From NCBI GenBank assembly GCA_009778235.1, contig WRKE01000310.1, forward strand, positions 1 through 23,811: 23,811 nucleotides of DNA. The letters run 5' to 3'. How positions within the stretch are numbered: the first letter of the stretch is position 1; every line of letters begins with the position of its first letter. Of this stretch, positions 8,746-16,455 are shown piece by piece. This DNA comes from Pseudomonadota bacterium. Lineage in GTDB: Bacteria; Desulfobacterota; Desulfobulbia; Desulfobulbales; Desulfobulbaceae. The notes beneath the pieces were generated by a model that saw nothing but the letters and a program-made list of their open reading frames with translations, did not search any database and was not told the DNA's origin. A program made the translations under genes and the position numbers.

Positions 8746-9819
8746 TCAGCCGGCGACCAGAAACGGGTAATCGGTGTATCCAGCCGAACCCGGCCGATAG
8801 AAGGTGGACGGGTCCGGCGTATTCAGCGGCGCCTTGGTCCTGATCCGCTCGGGCAGGTCGGGGTTGGCGATGAAGGCGGCACCGAAGGTCACAGCGTCGA
8901 TCTGACCGGCCTTGATGGCGGTCTCGGCCTCGGCGGCGGTGTAGCCCAGGTTGGCGATCAGAATACCCTGATACAGCCGCCTGAACGGGGTAAGGACATC
9001 GCCCTGCACCGCGCCCAGCACATCGCCGCGAACCAGGTGAACATAGGCCAGGTTGCGCGCCGAAAGCCGCTCGGCCAGCCAGCAGGCCAGCCCGATCGGG
9101 TCGCTGTCGCTCATGGAGTTGAAGCTGGAGATGGGCGACAGTCTCAGGCCCACCCGTTGGCTGTCCCACTCGGCACAAACCGCGTCCAGCACCTCCAGCA
9201 GCAAACGGGCCCGGTTGTCGACCGATCCGCCATAGGGGCCGGTCCGGTGATTGCAGCCATCACGCAGGAACTGGTCGATGAGATAGCCGTTGGCGCCGTG
9301 GATTTCGACGCCGTCAAACCCGGCGGCCCTGGCATTGGCCGCCGCCTGCCCAAACAAGGCGACGATGGCGGGAAGTTCATCGTCGCGCAGGGCGCGCGGC
9401 GCCACATAGCTGGCCTTACCCTGGGGGGTGTGGGTGAGGTCGTTGGTGATGGCCAGCGCGCTGGCTGACACCGGCTCGATGCCATTGTTGATCAGGGGGT
9501 GGCAGGCCCGGCCGCCGTGCCAGATCTGCAGAAAAATGCGGCCTCCCTTGGCGTGGACCGCATCGGTCACTCGCTGCCAGCCCTTGATCTGCGCCGCATT
9601 GTAGATGCCTGGCTCGGTCTGAAAGGCCGACTGCCCTTCCTGCACCATGGTGGCCTCGGCAATGATCAACCCGGCTGAGGCCCGTTGCCCATAGTAGTCG
9701 GCCATCAGGGGGGTGGGCAGATGATCGCGGTCCGCCCGGCAGCGAGTGAGCGGAGCCATGCAGATGCGGTTGGGCAGGGTCAGGGGGCCAAGGTTGAGAG
9801 GTTGAAACAGGCTTTCCAT
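8746..9819 (-). CDS. Old Yellow Enzyme family NADH:flavin oxidoreductase / alkene reductase
   Basis: This FMN-dependent TIM-barrel ene-reductase reduces activated C=C bonds or nitro groups with NAD(P)H. The classical (NemA/OYE1-like) signatures are visible: N-terminal LFQPLNLGPLTLPNRI, APLTRCRA, QIWHGGR, the substrate-binding His174/Asn177/Tyr179 in VEIHGANGYL, then DQFLRDGCNHRTGPYGGS, and C-terminal YTDYP. At 357 residues it is normal. I chose ATG 9819 because AGGAGA (9829-9834) lies 9 bases upstream. A TTG at 9855 would add 12 residues of non-homologous-looking sequence. It is closely related to NemA, but the natural substrate is not evident. Confidence 0.92.
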   Translation of the reverse strand: MESLFQPLNLGPLTLPNRICMAPLTRCRADRDHLPTPLMADYYGQRASAGLIIAEATMVQEGQSAFQTEPGIYNAAQIKGWQRVTDAVHAKGGRIFLQIWHGGRACHPLINNGIEPVSASALAITNDLTHTPQGKASYVAPRALRDDELPAIVALFGQAAANARAAGFDGVEIHGANGYLIDQFLRDGCNHRTGPYGGSVDNRARLLLEVLDAVCAEWDSQRVGLRLSPISSFNSMSDSDPIGLACWLAERLSARNLAYVHLVRGDVLGAVQGDVLTPFRRLYQGILIANLGYTAAEAETAIKAGQIDAVTFGAAFIANPDLPERIRTKAPLNTPDPSTFYRPGSAGYTDYPFLVAG

Positions 9820-9976
9820 GTACCAATTTCTCCTGATGATCGCGGGATTGTTCAACCGCGGCTAGGGTCGTCTACCGGCCGGGCATCAAAGGCCTGTGCC
9901 GTTCTTCTTCATCTTTTTGTTTAACTTTTTATACTTTTATCCTGATTTATCGTTCTATCCACTGGACGTAAACATC

Positions 9977-10819
9977 TCAGACACGCGGCCGGACACTTTT
10001 GCGGCCAAGCCCGACGGCCTGGATCGCCTGCACCGCGATCTCCTCGATCGAGCGGCCTTCGACATTGAGTACCTTGAGGTTGTGGCGCAGGAAGAGCTGT
10101 TTGGCCTGCTGCAGCTCCTTGGTGCAGTTGGCAATGCTGGCATAGGTGGAGCCAGCGTAGCGTTTTTCCCTGATATTGTGCAGATAACTCGGAGAACAGG
10201 TCAGACTGATCACCTTTTTGCGGTTACGGACAATCTCCTTGGGCAGTTCGCTCTGATCGAGGTGGTCGGAGGTCAGAGGAAAGTTGGCGGACTTGAGTTC
10301 CATGTGAGTGGCCAGGTAAATGGAGACCGGGGTCTTGCCCGAGCGGGATACCCCGATCAGGATGATCTCGGCCTCGTCGTATTCCGCCAGCTTGGTGCCG
10401 TCGTCGTGTTCCAGGGAAAAATGGATGGCATCGACCCGCTTATCCATCTTGGAGATAGTGAAATGGCGGGAATAGCCGGGTTCACGCAGGGCCTTGGCCT
10501 GGAGTCGCTGCTCTAACCGTTCCAGGGTATCGAGAAAGATGTCAAAAAAATGCACCTGTGGAGAGTTGAACACATCCCGGGTTTCCTGGTCCATGATCGT
10601 ACAGAAAACCAGGGGTTGGCTGCCTGCCGACTGATGGAGGATATGGGCCAGGGCCTTGCGGGCATCGTCCAGGCCGTAGACGAAGGGTATTTTTTCTTCG
10701 CGGAAGCGGATGCCCTGGAATTGAGCCAACAGGGCCTTGCCCATGTCCTCGGCGAGGATGGCGGTGGAACCGGACACATAGTAGACATCTTGGACGGTGG
10801 TGGATCCTTTCTCGTTCAT
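9977..10819 (-). CDS. ppsR: Pyruvate,water dikinase / PPDK regulatory protein (kinase-pyrophosphorylase, DUF299)
   Basis: This family phosphorylates (with ADP) and dephosphorylates (with Pi) a threonine next to the catalytic histidine of PEP synthase or pyruvate,phosphate dikinase, switching the enzyme off and on. The 280-residue length is typical. It begins with the characteristic VYYVSGSTAILAEDMGKALL region, has HFTISKMDKRVDAIHFSLEHDDG at about 119-141, and the P-loop GVSRSGKT at 156-163 with downstream TPVSIYLA. The start codon overlaps the stop of the upstream diheme cytochrome gene as ATGA. The target enzyme is not in the window, so PEP synthase versus PPDK cannot be decided. Confidence 0.93.
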   Translation of the reverse strand: MNEKGSTTVQDVYYVSGSTAILAEDMGKALLAQFQGIRFREEKIPFVYGLDDARKALAHILHQSAGSQPLVFCTIMDQETRDVFNSPQVHFFDIFLDTLERLEQRLQAKALREPGYSRHFTISKMDKRVDAIHFSLEHDDGTKLAEYDEAEIILIGVSRSGKTPVSIYLATHMELKSANFPLTSDHLDQSELPKEIVRNRKKVISLTCSPSYLHNIREKRYAGSTYASIANCTKELQQAKQLFLRHNLKVLNVEGRSIEEIAVQAIQAVGLGRKSVRPRV

Positions 10820-11076
10820 TTTCTTTTATGGCAGAAGAGGCAACGATTGGGTGGCGGATGGTTGGCGGGAAGCGGCACCTGTTTATCAGGGGCATGGCAC
10901 TCTTCGCAAAACCGTTCCGCCTCCTTTTTGTTCATGGTCATGAAGGGTTGATGGTTCTGGTCGTGGGGCAAGGGCTTGGTGGTTTCGGGAGGCGCATTGA
11001 GCAGCAGGCCCATGATGACAAGACCAACCACAAGGAACAGGCCATTGGCAAGCAGTTTTTTTTGGTTACTGGTCAT
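10816..11076 (-). CDS. Small membrane-anchored diheme cytochrome c-like protein
   Basis: An 86-residue protein with one hydrophobic segment (about residues 9-28) is followed by a short extracytoplasmic domain. That domain carries two covalent heme c attachment motifs, CEECH (57-61) and CLFCH (79-83). Several other His residues (39, 42, 73) could be distal ligands. No larger cytochrome family fits. It resembles minimal NapB/multiheme-type fragments, but I cannot assign one. A role in periplasmic electron transfer is inferred from the motifs. It follows the flavoprotein gene by 41 bases and its stop overlaps the ppsR start, so translation of the regulator may depend on it. No strong ribosome-binding site precedes its ATG. 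Confidence 0.8.
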   Translation of the reverse strand: MTSNQKKLLANGLFLVVGLVIMGLLLNAPPETTKPLPHDQNHQPFMTMNKKEAERFCEECHAPDKQVPLPANHPPPNRCLFCHKRK

Positions 11077-11117
11077 AGGGCGCGTTAAACGGACCGGGGT
11101 GGTGGAAAGGTAAAGAT

Positions 11118-12152
11118 TCAGTCTGCCATTTCCAGCAGACTAAAATCAATGATTTTTGTGCGCAAGAGCATTGCCATGGTCTCCACCAGCAACCGGCCCC
11201 ACCGGGGATGATTATTCGCCAAGGCCGTCATCCGCCGGTGCCGCCGGTGCCGGGCTTCAAGTTTGGCAAGATCCTGGTCATGAAAACCAGGCGCAAGAAT
11301 CATCCGGGCCACGGCCTGGCCCGAGACCAGGGCGGGATAAATGCCCTCGCCGGTGAGGCCCGAGGCCAGCCCGGCCGCATCTCCGACCAGCCAGCCCCGG
11401 TCGAAGCGAACGCCTTGGTAATCGTAATTGACCAGGCCGGCACGGATGGTCCGGGGGTCGAGCCGAAAACCCAGGGCCGCCGCCCACCGCAACAGTTGTG
11501 TTTTTAGCCCATGGCCGGGACACCGGCTCAGGTCGCCATAGGCGCCGATGGATAGGGTATCCCGGTGAGGAAATATCCAACCGTAGCCCGCCCCGAAACG
11601 GCGGGGATCAAGGTGCCATTCCATCCGGGCGTGGGTGCCGGGGTGCATGCAGTTGAGGCCGATTCCCATGGCCGCCACCGGCAGCCCGAGAAACCGGCGC
11701 ACCAGGCTGGTCGAGCCGTCCGCGCCCACCAGTTGCTTACATTCGATGGTAGACCTGCGGCCGGCGGCAAAGGTCAAGGTGGCGCGATGCGCCTCCAAAT
11801 GCGTTACCTTGGCGCCGGCGAGCACCTTGACCCCGGCTGCCTGGGCCTGTTCGGCCATCCACTGGCCAAGCGCTAGCCGGTTGACCGTGGCCACGATCGG
11901 GTCCGGCTCGGCCACCTGCACCCGCTGCCAGGGCGTCCGGATATCTTGTTGGCGGAAGGCCCGTTCGATCAGCGAATCAGGCACATGTTTGAGCAAGCCA
12001 TGCCAGGTCAGACCGCCGGCGCACACCTTGGGTCCGATCACCGGCTTGCGCTCGGCCAGGACCACCTTGGCGCCACCCTGAGCCAAGAGGGTAGCACAGG
12101 CCAGGCCACCGGGACCGCCGCCGATCACCAGCACATCGGCCTGTTCAGTCAT
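11118..12152 (-). CDS. Geranylgeranyl reductase family FAD-dependent oxidoreductase
   Basis: This 344-residue flavoprotein has the N-terminal dinucleotide fold VLVIGGGPGGLACATLLA (8-25) and a GPKVCAGGL motif (40-48) typical of the geranylgeranyl-reductase/digeranylgeranylglycerophospholipid-reductase family. It also has LVGADGSTSLVRR (141-153) and the second FAD motif GDAAGLASGLTGEGI (257-271). Members hydrogenate isoprenoid chains or act as less defined reductases. In bacteria outside the phototrophs the substrate is often a polyprenyl or quinone side chain, which is inference here. I prefer ATG 12152, about 9 bases after AGAGGA; a GTG at 12158 in frame is too close to it. It heads the leftward gene group. 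Confidence 0.87.
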   Translation of the reverse strand: MTEQADVLVIGGGPGGLACATLLAQGGAKVVLAERKPVIGPKVCAGGLTWHGLLKHVPDSLIERAFRQQDIRTPWQRVQVAEPDPIVATVNRLALGQWMAEQAQAAGVKVLAGAKVTHLEAHRATLTFAAGRRSTIECKQLVGADGSTSLVRRFLGLPVAAMGIGLNCMHPGTHARMEWHLDPRRFGAGYGWIFPHRDTLSIGAYGDLSRCPGHGLKTQLLRWAAALGFRLDPRTIRAGLVNYDYQGVRFDRGWLVGDAAGLASGLTGEGIYPALVSGQAVARMILAPGFHDQDLAKLEARHRRHRRMTALANNHPRWGRLLVETMAMLLRTKIIDFSLLEMAD

Positions 12153-12498
12153 GGTCACACATCCTCTTGCCGATACCCTTGCCTATAGACTGCCCCACTC
12201 TTAAGCGGTCACCGAAACCACAGGCTCCATGCCTGTGCCGCTTGATTGCGCGCCTTCTCCTTGCTTTCATCAGGTCTTTACGCTAGCCTTGCACAATTCA
12301 TGGAGGTCTGGGCCCTGCCGCGCCGCTTGCATCTGACCAGGCGACTTAACCAGGCCCACCATACCACAAACAGCATCACCCGGAAATCAGTAAACAAAAT
12401 ATCCGCCGTTATCCTGAGGTGTGGGCCGCCAGCCGCCCACAGGCGCTTTTCAACTTGGCCGCGGCGGTGGTTTTTTCGCTCTTTGCAGGAGGTTGCAG
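12153..12498. other. Divergent intergenic region between the flavoprotein and pepN
   Basis: These 346 bases hold no gene I can support. A perfect 7-bp hairpin, CACAGGC (12219-12225) with GCCTGTG (12231-12237), is flanked by a complementary pair AAGCGG (12203-12208) and CCGCTT (12238-12243), which could extend it. Close to pepN a GC-rich stretch (about 12426-12470) ends in six T residues, so a weak leader hairpin is possible. Divergent promoters must lie here, but no -35/-10 pair stands out. Confidence 0.5.
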
Positions 12499-15138
12499 AT
12501 GACAACCCAAAAGAAGGAAATATTTCTCAAAGATTATACCCCGCCCTCCTACCTGATCGACCACACCGATCTCCGGGTGGAACTCGATCCCCACGCCACC
12601 CTGGTCCGGGCCACCCTGTCCTGTCGGGCCAATGGCGAGACGGACCAGCCCCTGGTGCTCAACGGCAAGCGGTTGGAACTGCTGCGGGTGGAGCTGGACG
12701 GGGTGATGCTCGCCAGCGATCAATACAGCTTCAGCGATGAGCTGTTGACCATTCCCGACCCGCCCAGCCGCCCGTTTACAGTGGCCATGGAGACCCGGAT
12801 CAATCCAGCCGGCAACACCGCCCTGGAAGGCCTGTACCTGTCCGCCGGCAACTACTGCACCCAATGCGAGGCCGAGGGCTTCCGCACCATCACCTGTTTT
12901 CCCGACCGCCCCGACGTGATGAGCGTGTTCACCACCACGGTGATTGGGGACCAGACCGCCTGTCCGGTTCTGCTCGCCAACGGCAACCTGGTCGATAGCG
13001 GCGATATGGGCGACGGCCGCCACTACGCCACCTGGCACGATCCCTTTCCCAAGCCCTGCTACCTCTTTGCCCTGGTCGCCGGCAACCTGGTGCACATACG
13101 CGACAACTTCACCACCCGCTCCGGCCGCGCCATCGACCTGCGCATCTATGTCGAGGAACGCAACCAGGATAAATGCGGCCATGCCATGCGCGCCCTGCAA
13201 AAGGCCATGCGCTGGGACGAGGAGCGGTTCGGCCGCGAATACGATCTTGACACCTTCATGATCGTGGCGGTCGACGACTTCAACATGGGCGCCATGGAAA
13301 ACAAGGGGTTGAACGTCTTCAACTCCAAATACGTGCTCGCCCTGCCCGAAATCGCCACCGACGTTGATTACGAGGGGATCGAGACAGTCGTTGCCCACGA
13401 ATATTTTCACAACTGGACCGGTAACCGCATCACCTGCCGCGACTGGTTCCAGTTGAGCCTCAAGGAGGGACTGACCGTATTCCGCGACCAGGAATTCACC
13501 GCCGACATGATTTCCCGGCCACTCAAGCGCATCCATGACGCCAACATCATCCGCTCCTTTCAGTTCCGCGAAGACGCGGGCCCCATGGCCCACCCGGTGC
13601 GGCCGCCGTCGTTTGTCGAGATCAACAATTTCTACACCCTCACGGTCTACAACAAAGGCGCGGAGGTGATCCGCATGCTCCACACCATGCTGGGACCGCA
13701 GACCTTTCGCCGGGGCATGGACATCTACTTTGCGCGCCATGACGGCCAGGCAGTGACCTGCGACGATTTTATCGCCGCCATGGAGGCGGCCTGGGGCCAG
13801 AATCTCGATCAGTTCAAGCGTTGGTACAGCCAGGCCGGCACCCCGGAGCTAACCGTTGCCGCCAAATACGATCCGATTGGCCAGCGGTTGACCCTGGAGG
13901 TTGCGCAAACCTGCCCGCCCACCAAAGAAGCCGCCCAAAAAGAACCATTTTACATGCCCTTGTCCGTGGGCCTGCTCAACGAGGCAGGGCGCTCGCTGCC
14001 CATTGGTGACGAGGCCGATCCGACCACCAGGACCTTGATGCTCTCCGAGCGCTGCCAGCGGTTTGTCTTGGACAAAGTCCCCGCCCTGCCGACCGTCTCT
14101 TTTCTCCGCAACTTCTCTGCGCCGGTCAAGGTGGTGTTTCGGCAAAGCGACGAGGAACTGAGCCGCCTGATGGCCCATGATGTCGATCCGTTCAACCGTT
14201 GGGACGCCGGCCAAAAATTGGCCCTGCGCTTTCTGTTGGCCCAGATCGAGCGGTTCCGCGGCGGTGATGCCATCGAGGTCGATGACCGATTGCTGCACGG
14301 TCTGCGCAACCTGCTCCTTGACCTCGATTCCGATCCGGCCTTTCTGGCCATGGCGCTGCTCCTGCCCACGGAAAACTGGATCAGCCAGCGAATGGACACC
14401 ATCGACCCCATGGCGGTGTTCTCGGTCCGCCAGCAATTCCGCGCCCTGGTCGGCCGAAACTTACGCTCCGAGTTGCTGGCTCGCTACCAAAACCTGCACA
14501 GCGATGCCCCCTACCGGTACACTGCCGCCGAATCCGGCAGGCGGGCGCTGCGCAACTCATGCCTCGCCTATTTACTGGCCCCTGACCTCACGGGATTTCT
14601 TGATCCCGAACTGCTGATCTTGGGTGTACAGCAATACCGGACCGGCAACAACATGACCGATCGGATCGCCGCCCTGACCTGCGTGGTCAATGGAGAGCTT
14701 GCCACCGGCACCGAGCTGTTGGCCGATTTCCACGCCCAATGGCGCCACGATCCCCTGGTGGTCGACAAATGGCTCATTCTCCATGGGGGCTGTACCCTGC
14801 CCGGCACCCTGGACCGGGTGCGGAGCTTGACCGTCCACCCGAGCTTCACCCATAAAAACCCCAACAAGGTCCGTGCCCTGATCGCGACTTTCTGCGCCAC
14901 CAATCACCACCAGTTCCATGCGGCCGACGGTGCCGGCTACGTCTTCCTGGCCGATCAGGTCATCCTGCTCGATAATCTCAACCCGCAGATCGCCGCCCGT
15001 ATGCTCGCCCCGCTTACCCAGTGGCGGCGCTACGATGCCGGACGCCAGGCCCTGATCCACAAACAGTTGACCCGGATTAGCAGCCAACCGTCCCTGTCCG
15101 ACGATGTACGGGAGGTTGCGGAAAAATCGCTGGCTTAA
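12499..15138 (+). CDS. pepN: Aminopeptidase N (M1 zinc metallopeptidase)
   Basis: PepN removes N-terminal residues from peptides in the cytoplasm and is a main aminopeptidase in peptide turnover. From ATG 12499 it is 879 residues, close to E. coli PepN (870). The exopeptidase motif GAMEN is at 264-268, and the zinc site is HEYFH (His300, Glu301, His304) with the third ligand Glu323 in LKEGLTV, i.e. HExxH-18-E. PepN-type features include the N-terminal YLIDHTDLRVELD and a long all-helical C-terminal domain with NPNKVRALIATF. The start is fixed by AGGAGG (12487-12492), 6 bases upstream; an in-frame extension to 12421 lacks such support. No signal peptide is seen. Confidence 0.96.
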   Translation: MTTQKKEIFLKDYTPPSYLIDHTDLRVELDPHATLVRATLSCRANGETDQPLVLNGKRLELLRVELDGVMLASDQYSFSDELLTIPDPPSRPFTVAMETRINPAGNTALEGLYLSAGNYCTQCEAEGFRTITCFPDRPDVMSVFTTTVIGDQTACPVLLANGNLVDSGDMGDGRHYATWHDPFPKPCYLFALVAGNLVHIRDNFTTRSGRAIDLRIYVEERNQDKCGHAMRALQKAMRWDEERFGREYDLDTFMIVAVDDFNMGAMENKGLNVFNSKYVLALPEIATDVDYEGIETVVAHEYFHNWTGNRITCRDWFQLSLKEGLTVFRDQEFTADMISRPLKRIHDANIIRSFQFREDAGPMAHPVRPPSFVEINNFYTLTVYNKGAEVIRMLHTMLGPQTFRRGMDIYFARHDGQAVTCDDFIAAMEAAWGQNLDQFKRWYSQAGTPELTVAAKYDPIGQRLTLEVAQTCPPTKEAAQKEPFYMPLSVGLLNEAGRSLPIGDEADPTTRTLMLSERCQRFVLDKVPALPTVSFLRNFSAPVKVVFRQSDEELSRLMAHDVDPFNRWDAGQKLALRFLLAQIERFRGGDAIEVDDRLLHGLRNLLLDLDSDPAFLAMALLLPTENWISQRMDTIDPMAVFSVRQQFRALVGRNLRSELLARYQNLHSDAPYRYTAAESGRRALRNSCLAYLLAPDLTGFLDPELLILGVQQYRTGNNMTDRIAALTCVVNGELATGTELLADFHAQWRHDPLVVDKWLILHGGCTLPGTLDRVRSLTVHPSFTHKNPNKVRALIATFCATNHHQFHAADGAGYVFLADQVILLDNLNPQIAARMLAPLTQWRRYDAGRQALIHKQLTRISSQPSLSDDVREVAEKSLA

Positions 15139-15355
15139 AGCATTTCCCCAAGAGCTGCGGCCAGCCGCCTTGCTCTTTGGCCTTTTCAGCCAGGAATAGG
15201 GCGGCCAGGGCCATAGAATCATGCCCTCCAATTCACTCAAATTCAGAGCGCCTGAAATAGAGTCGGGGCAACAGCAAGCTGCCGCGCGCTTGTCCAAAGA
15301 TGCTTATCCGCCAAATCCCGAGATAAACAGGAATCTGACCTGCCGCTGTCCGGAT

Positions 15356-15385
15356 AAATTGTAATGATCCCATTCATTGCAATTT
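15356..15385. repeat. 12-bp inverted repeat (AT-rich stem-loop)
   Basis: AAATTGTAATGA (15356-15367) pairs with TCATTGCAATTT (15374-15385) around a 6-base loop, with one mismatch that would be a G-U pair in RNA. It lies about 135 bases upstream of the nifU-like promoter. It may be an operator, or a weak terminator for read-through from pepN. Confidence 0.6.
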
Positions 15386-15408
15386 TCAGGAAAAATCATG
15401 ATAAAACA

Positions 15409-15426
15409 AATAGTTGGCCAACTATT
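15409..15426. promoter_or_regulatory. 18-bp perfect palindrome, candidate operator
   Basis: AATAGTTGGCCAACTATT is its own reverse complement over all 18 bases. It sits about 93 bases upstream of the -35 element of the nifU-like gene. A perfect, gap-free dyad of this size is typical of binding sites for homodimeric regulators; which regulator is unknown. Confidence 0.55.
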
Positions 15427-15518
15427 CGCTCTCATGCCGGCAGCAGCGGCTAACAACATATTTTATTTTTCATTTCAGAGAGTTATTTAACAGATAACCG
15501 GATATTGAAATTGTTTTC

Positions 15519-15547
15519 TTGTCTGTTCGTCACAATGATGATATAAT
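15519..15547 (+). promoter_or_regulatory. Sigma-70-type promoter of the nifU-like / hydrolase pair
   Basis: TTGTCT (15519-15524) is followed after exactly 17 bases by a consensus TATAAT (15542-15547). Transcription would start near 15554, giving a leader of about 42 bases before ATG 15596. This is one of the best promoter matches in the window. Confidence 0.75.
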
Positions 15548-15595
15548 CGGTCCCTACTCCAATGATGGAAGTGCAATGGGATCAAGGAGCTTATT

Positions 15596-15829
15596 ATGCA
15601 ACAATTGCAAGAAACTGTTAAAAAAATACTGGATCAGATCCGTCCGACCCTGCAGCGGGATGGAGGCGACGTCGAGTTCGTTGACCTCAGTTCGGATCAG
15701 GTGCTCAAAGTCCGGCTCACCGGAGCCTGCAAAGGGTGCCCCATGTCCCGTATAACCTTGAAGGAGGGAATCGAGAAGTTTGTCAAAAGCGAACTTCCGA
15801 CCATCCGGGCCGTAGAGGCGGTCGAATAG
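15596..15829 (+). CDS. NifU-like C-terminal domain protein (Fe-S cluster scaffold/carrier)
   Basis: This 77-residue protein consists of a single NifU C-terminal (Nfu) domain. It has the helix KILDQIRPTLQRDGGDVEFV and the metal-binding GACKGCPMS with Cys45 and Cys48. In the family, the CxxC of two subunits holds a bridging 4Fe-4S cluster that is passed to apo-proteins. The start is supported by AAGGAG about 7 bases upstream. Stand-alone Nfu proteins of this size are common in anaerobes. The window contains likely clients (ThiC, ThiH, UvrC), though no direct link is shown. Only 3 bases separate it from the next gene. Confidence 0.93.
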   Translation: MQQLQETVKKILDQIRPTLQRDGGDVEFVDLSSDQVLKVRLTGACKGCPMSRITLKEGIEKFVKSELPTIRAVEAVE

Positions 15830-15832
15830 CGT

Positions 15833-16234
15833 ATGCCCATCGGACTTGTCGAAAGCCTGTTCTGGCTCAGTCTCAATATCTATCACGAATCACGCGGTGA
15901 ACCGGAAATAGGCCAACTCGCCGTTGCTCATGTCACCCTCAACCGCGCCATGGAAGACGACAAAAGCCTCGCTGACGTTATCTTCGCCCCCAACCAGTTC
16001 AGTTGGACCTTTCAGAAAAAAAACTACGCCCCCTTGGAAATCAATCCACTCCAGGAAAGCCTGCGCATTGCCCTCAAAGCGATGACTACCCCGGATTTCA
16101 CCAACGGTTCAACCTTTTACCATCATGTCGGGGTCGCGCCGGGATGGACTGCGGGCAAGGCCTACACCGGCAGGTACGGGTCCCATAAGTTTTACCGCCA
16201 GGCTGATCCCCCCATCTCAGCCGCGGCCTTTTAG
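15833..16234 (+). CDS. SleB-type cell wall hydrolase (Hydrolase_2 domain)
   Basis: The 133-residue protein is almost entirely one SleB/CwlJ-like domain. It shows IYHESRGEPEIGQLAVAHVTLNR at 16-38 with the likely catalytic Glu19, then APNQFSWTF at 52-60, and a Phe-Tyr-His-His segment before the C-terminus. Relatives cleave peptidoglycan as lytic transglycosylases, in spore-cortex breakdown, wall turnover or phage lysis. No signal peptide or membrane segment is visible, which is odd for an enzyme whose substrate is outside the cytoplasm. It starts 3 bases after the nifU-like stop, without its own clear ribosome-binding site, so it is probably coupled. Confidence 0.85.
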   Translation: MPIGLVESLFWLSLNIYHESRGEPEIGQLAVAHVTLNRAMEDDKSLADVIFAPNQFSWTFQKKNYAPLEINPLQESLRIALKAMTTPDFTNGSTFYHHVGVAPGWTAGKAYTGRYGSHKFYRQADPPISAAAF

Positions 16235-16292
16235 CTTTTCCAGCCGCTTCATCCTCATCTCCGAGCGCCTTTTTGGCGTTCCCCATCGGATG

Positions 16293-16321
16293 TTGACAAA
16301 CCACCCTGTCTGGCGTATAGA
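16293..16321 (+). promoter_or_regulatory. Near-consensus sigma-70 promoter of the thiamin operon
   Basis: A perfect TTGACA (16293-16298) is followed after 17 bases by TATAGA (16316-16321). The expected start, about 7 bases on (near 16328), coincides with the first bases of the TPP aptamer, so the transcript would begin almost directly with the riboswitch. Confidence 0.88.
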
Positions 16322-16328
16322 AGATCCC

Positions 16329-16412
16329 ATCGCTAGGGGTGCAATCCTGCTGAGAGGAAACCATCCAACCCTATGAACCTGATCCGGTTAATACCGGCGA
16401 AGGGAAGCGGAC
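16329..16412 (+). ncRNA. TPP riboswitch aptamer (THI element)
   Basis: The conserved thi-box core is visible: AGGGGTGC (16335-16342), CTGAGA (16350-16355, the pyrimidine-sensing loop), ACCCTATGAACCTGATC (about 16368-16384), the P5 hairpin CCGG...CCGG, and GCGAAGGGAAGC near the 3' end. P1 can form between 16330-16334 and 16406-16410. It lies upstream of six thiamin genes and just before an intrinsic terminator, so TPP binding should stop transcription and lower expression of the operon. Confidence 0.95.
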
Positions 16413-16455
16413 AAGACAGTGATTACCCAGGATACTTCCCGGTTTTCCAGCCCAC

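Larger units (their letters stand above)
15139..15595. other. Intergenic region before the nifU-like gene, with two dyads and a promoter
   Basis: No gene is supported in these 457 bases. Just after pepN an imperfect hairpin (15150-15155 with 15172-15177, inner GCGG/CCGC) may act as a weak terminator. Further on are two dyads and a sigma-70-like promoter, listed separately. Composition turns AT-rich from about 15340 on, as expected for a regulatory region. Confidence 0.6.

Noticed and set aside
8413..9468. Long plus-strand frame of about 350 codons opposite the methyltransferase and reductase genes
   Set aside because: It is antisense to two genes with complete family motifs; its translation is low-complexity and typical of the opposite strand of GC-rich coding DNA.
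12409..13740. Minus-strand frame of about 440 codons opposite the start of pepN
   Set aside because: It mirrors the PepN catalytic domain, is rich in His/Gly/Val from antisense reading, and has no recognisable motif.
16265..16280. Hairpin GAGCGCC-TTTTT-GGCGTTC after the hydrolase gene as a terminator
   Set aside because: The stem includes a G-T pair and is followed by CCCC rather than T residues; the T-run is in the loop.
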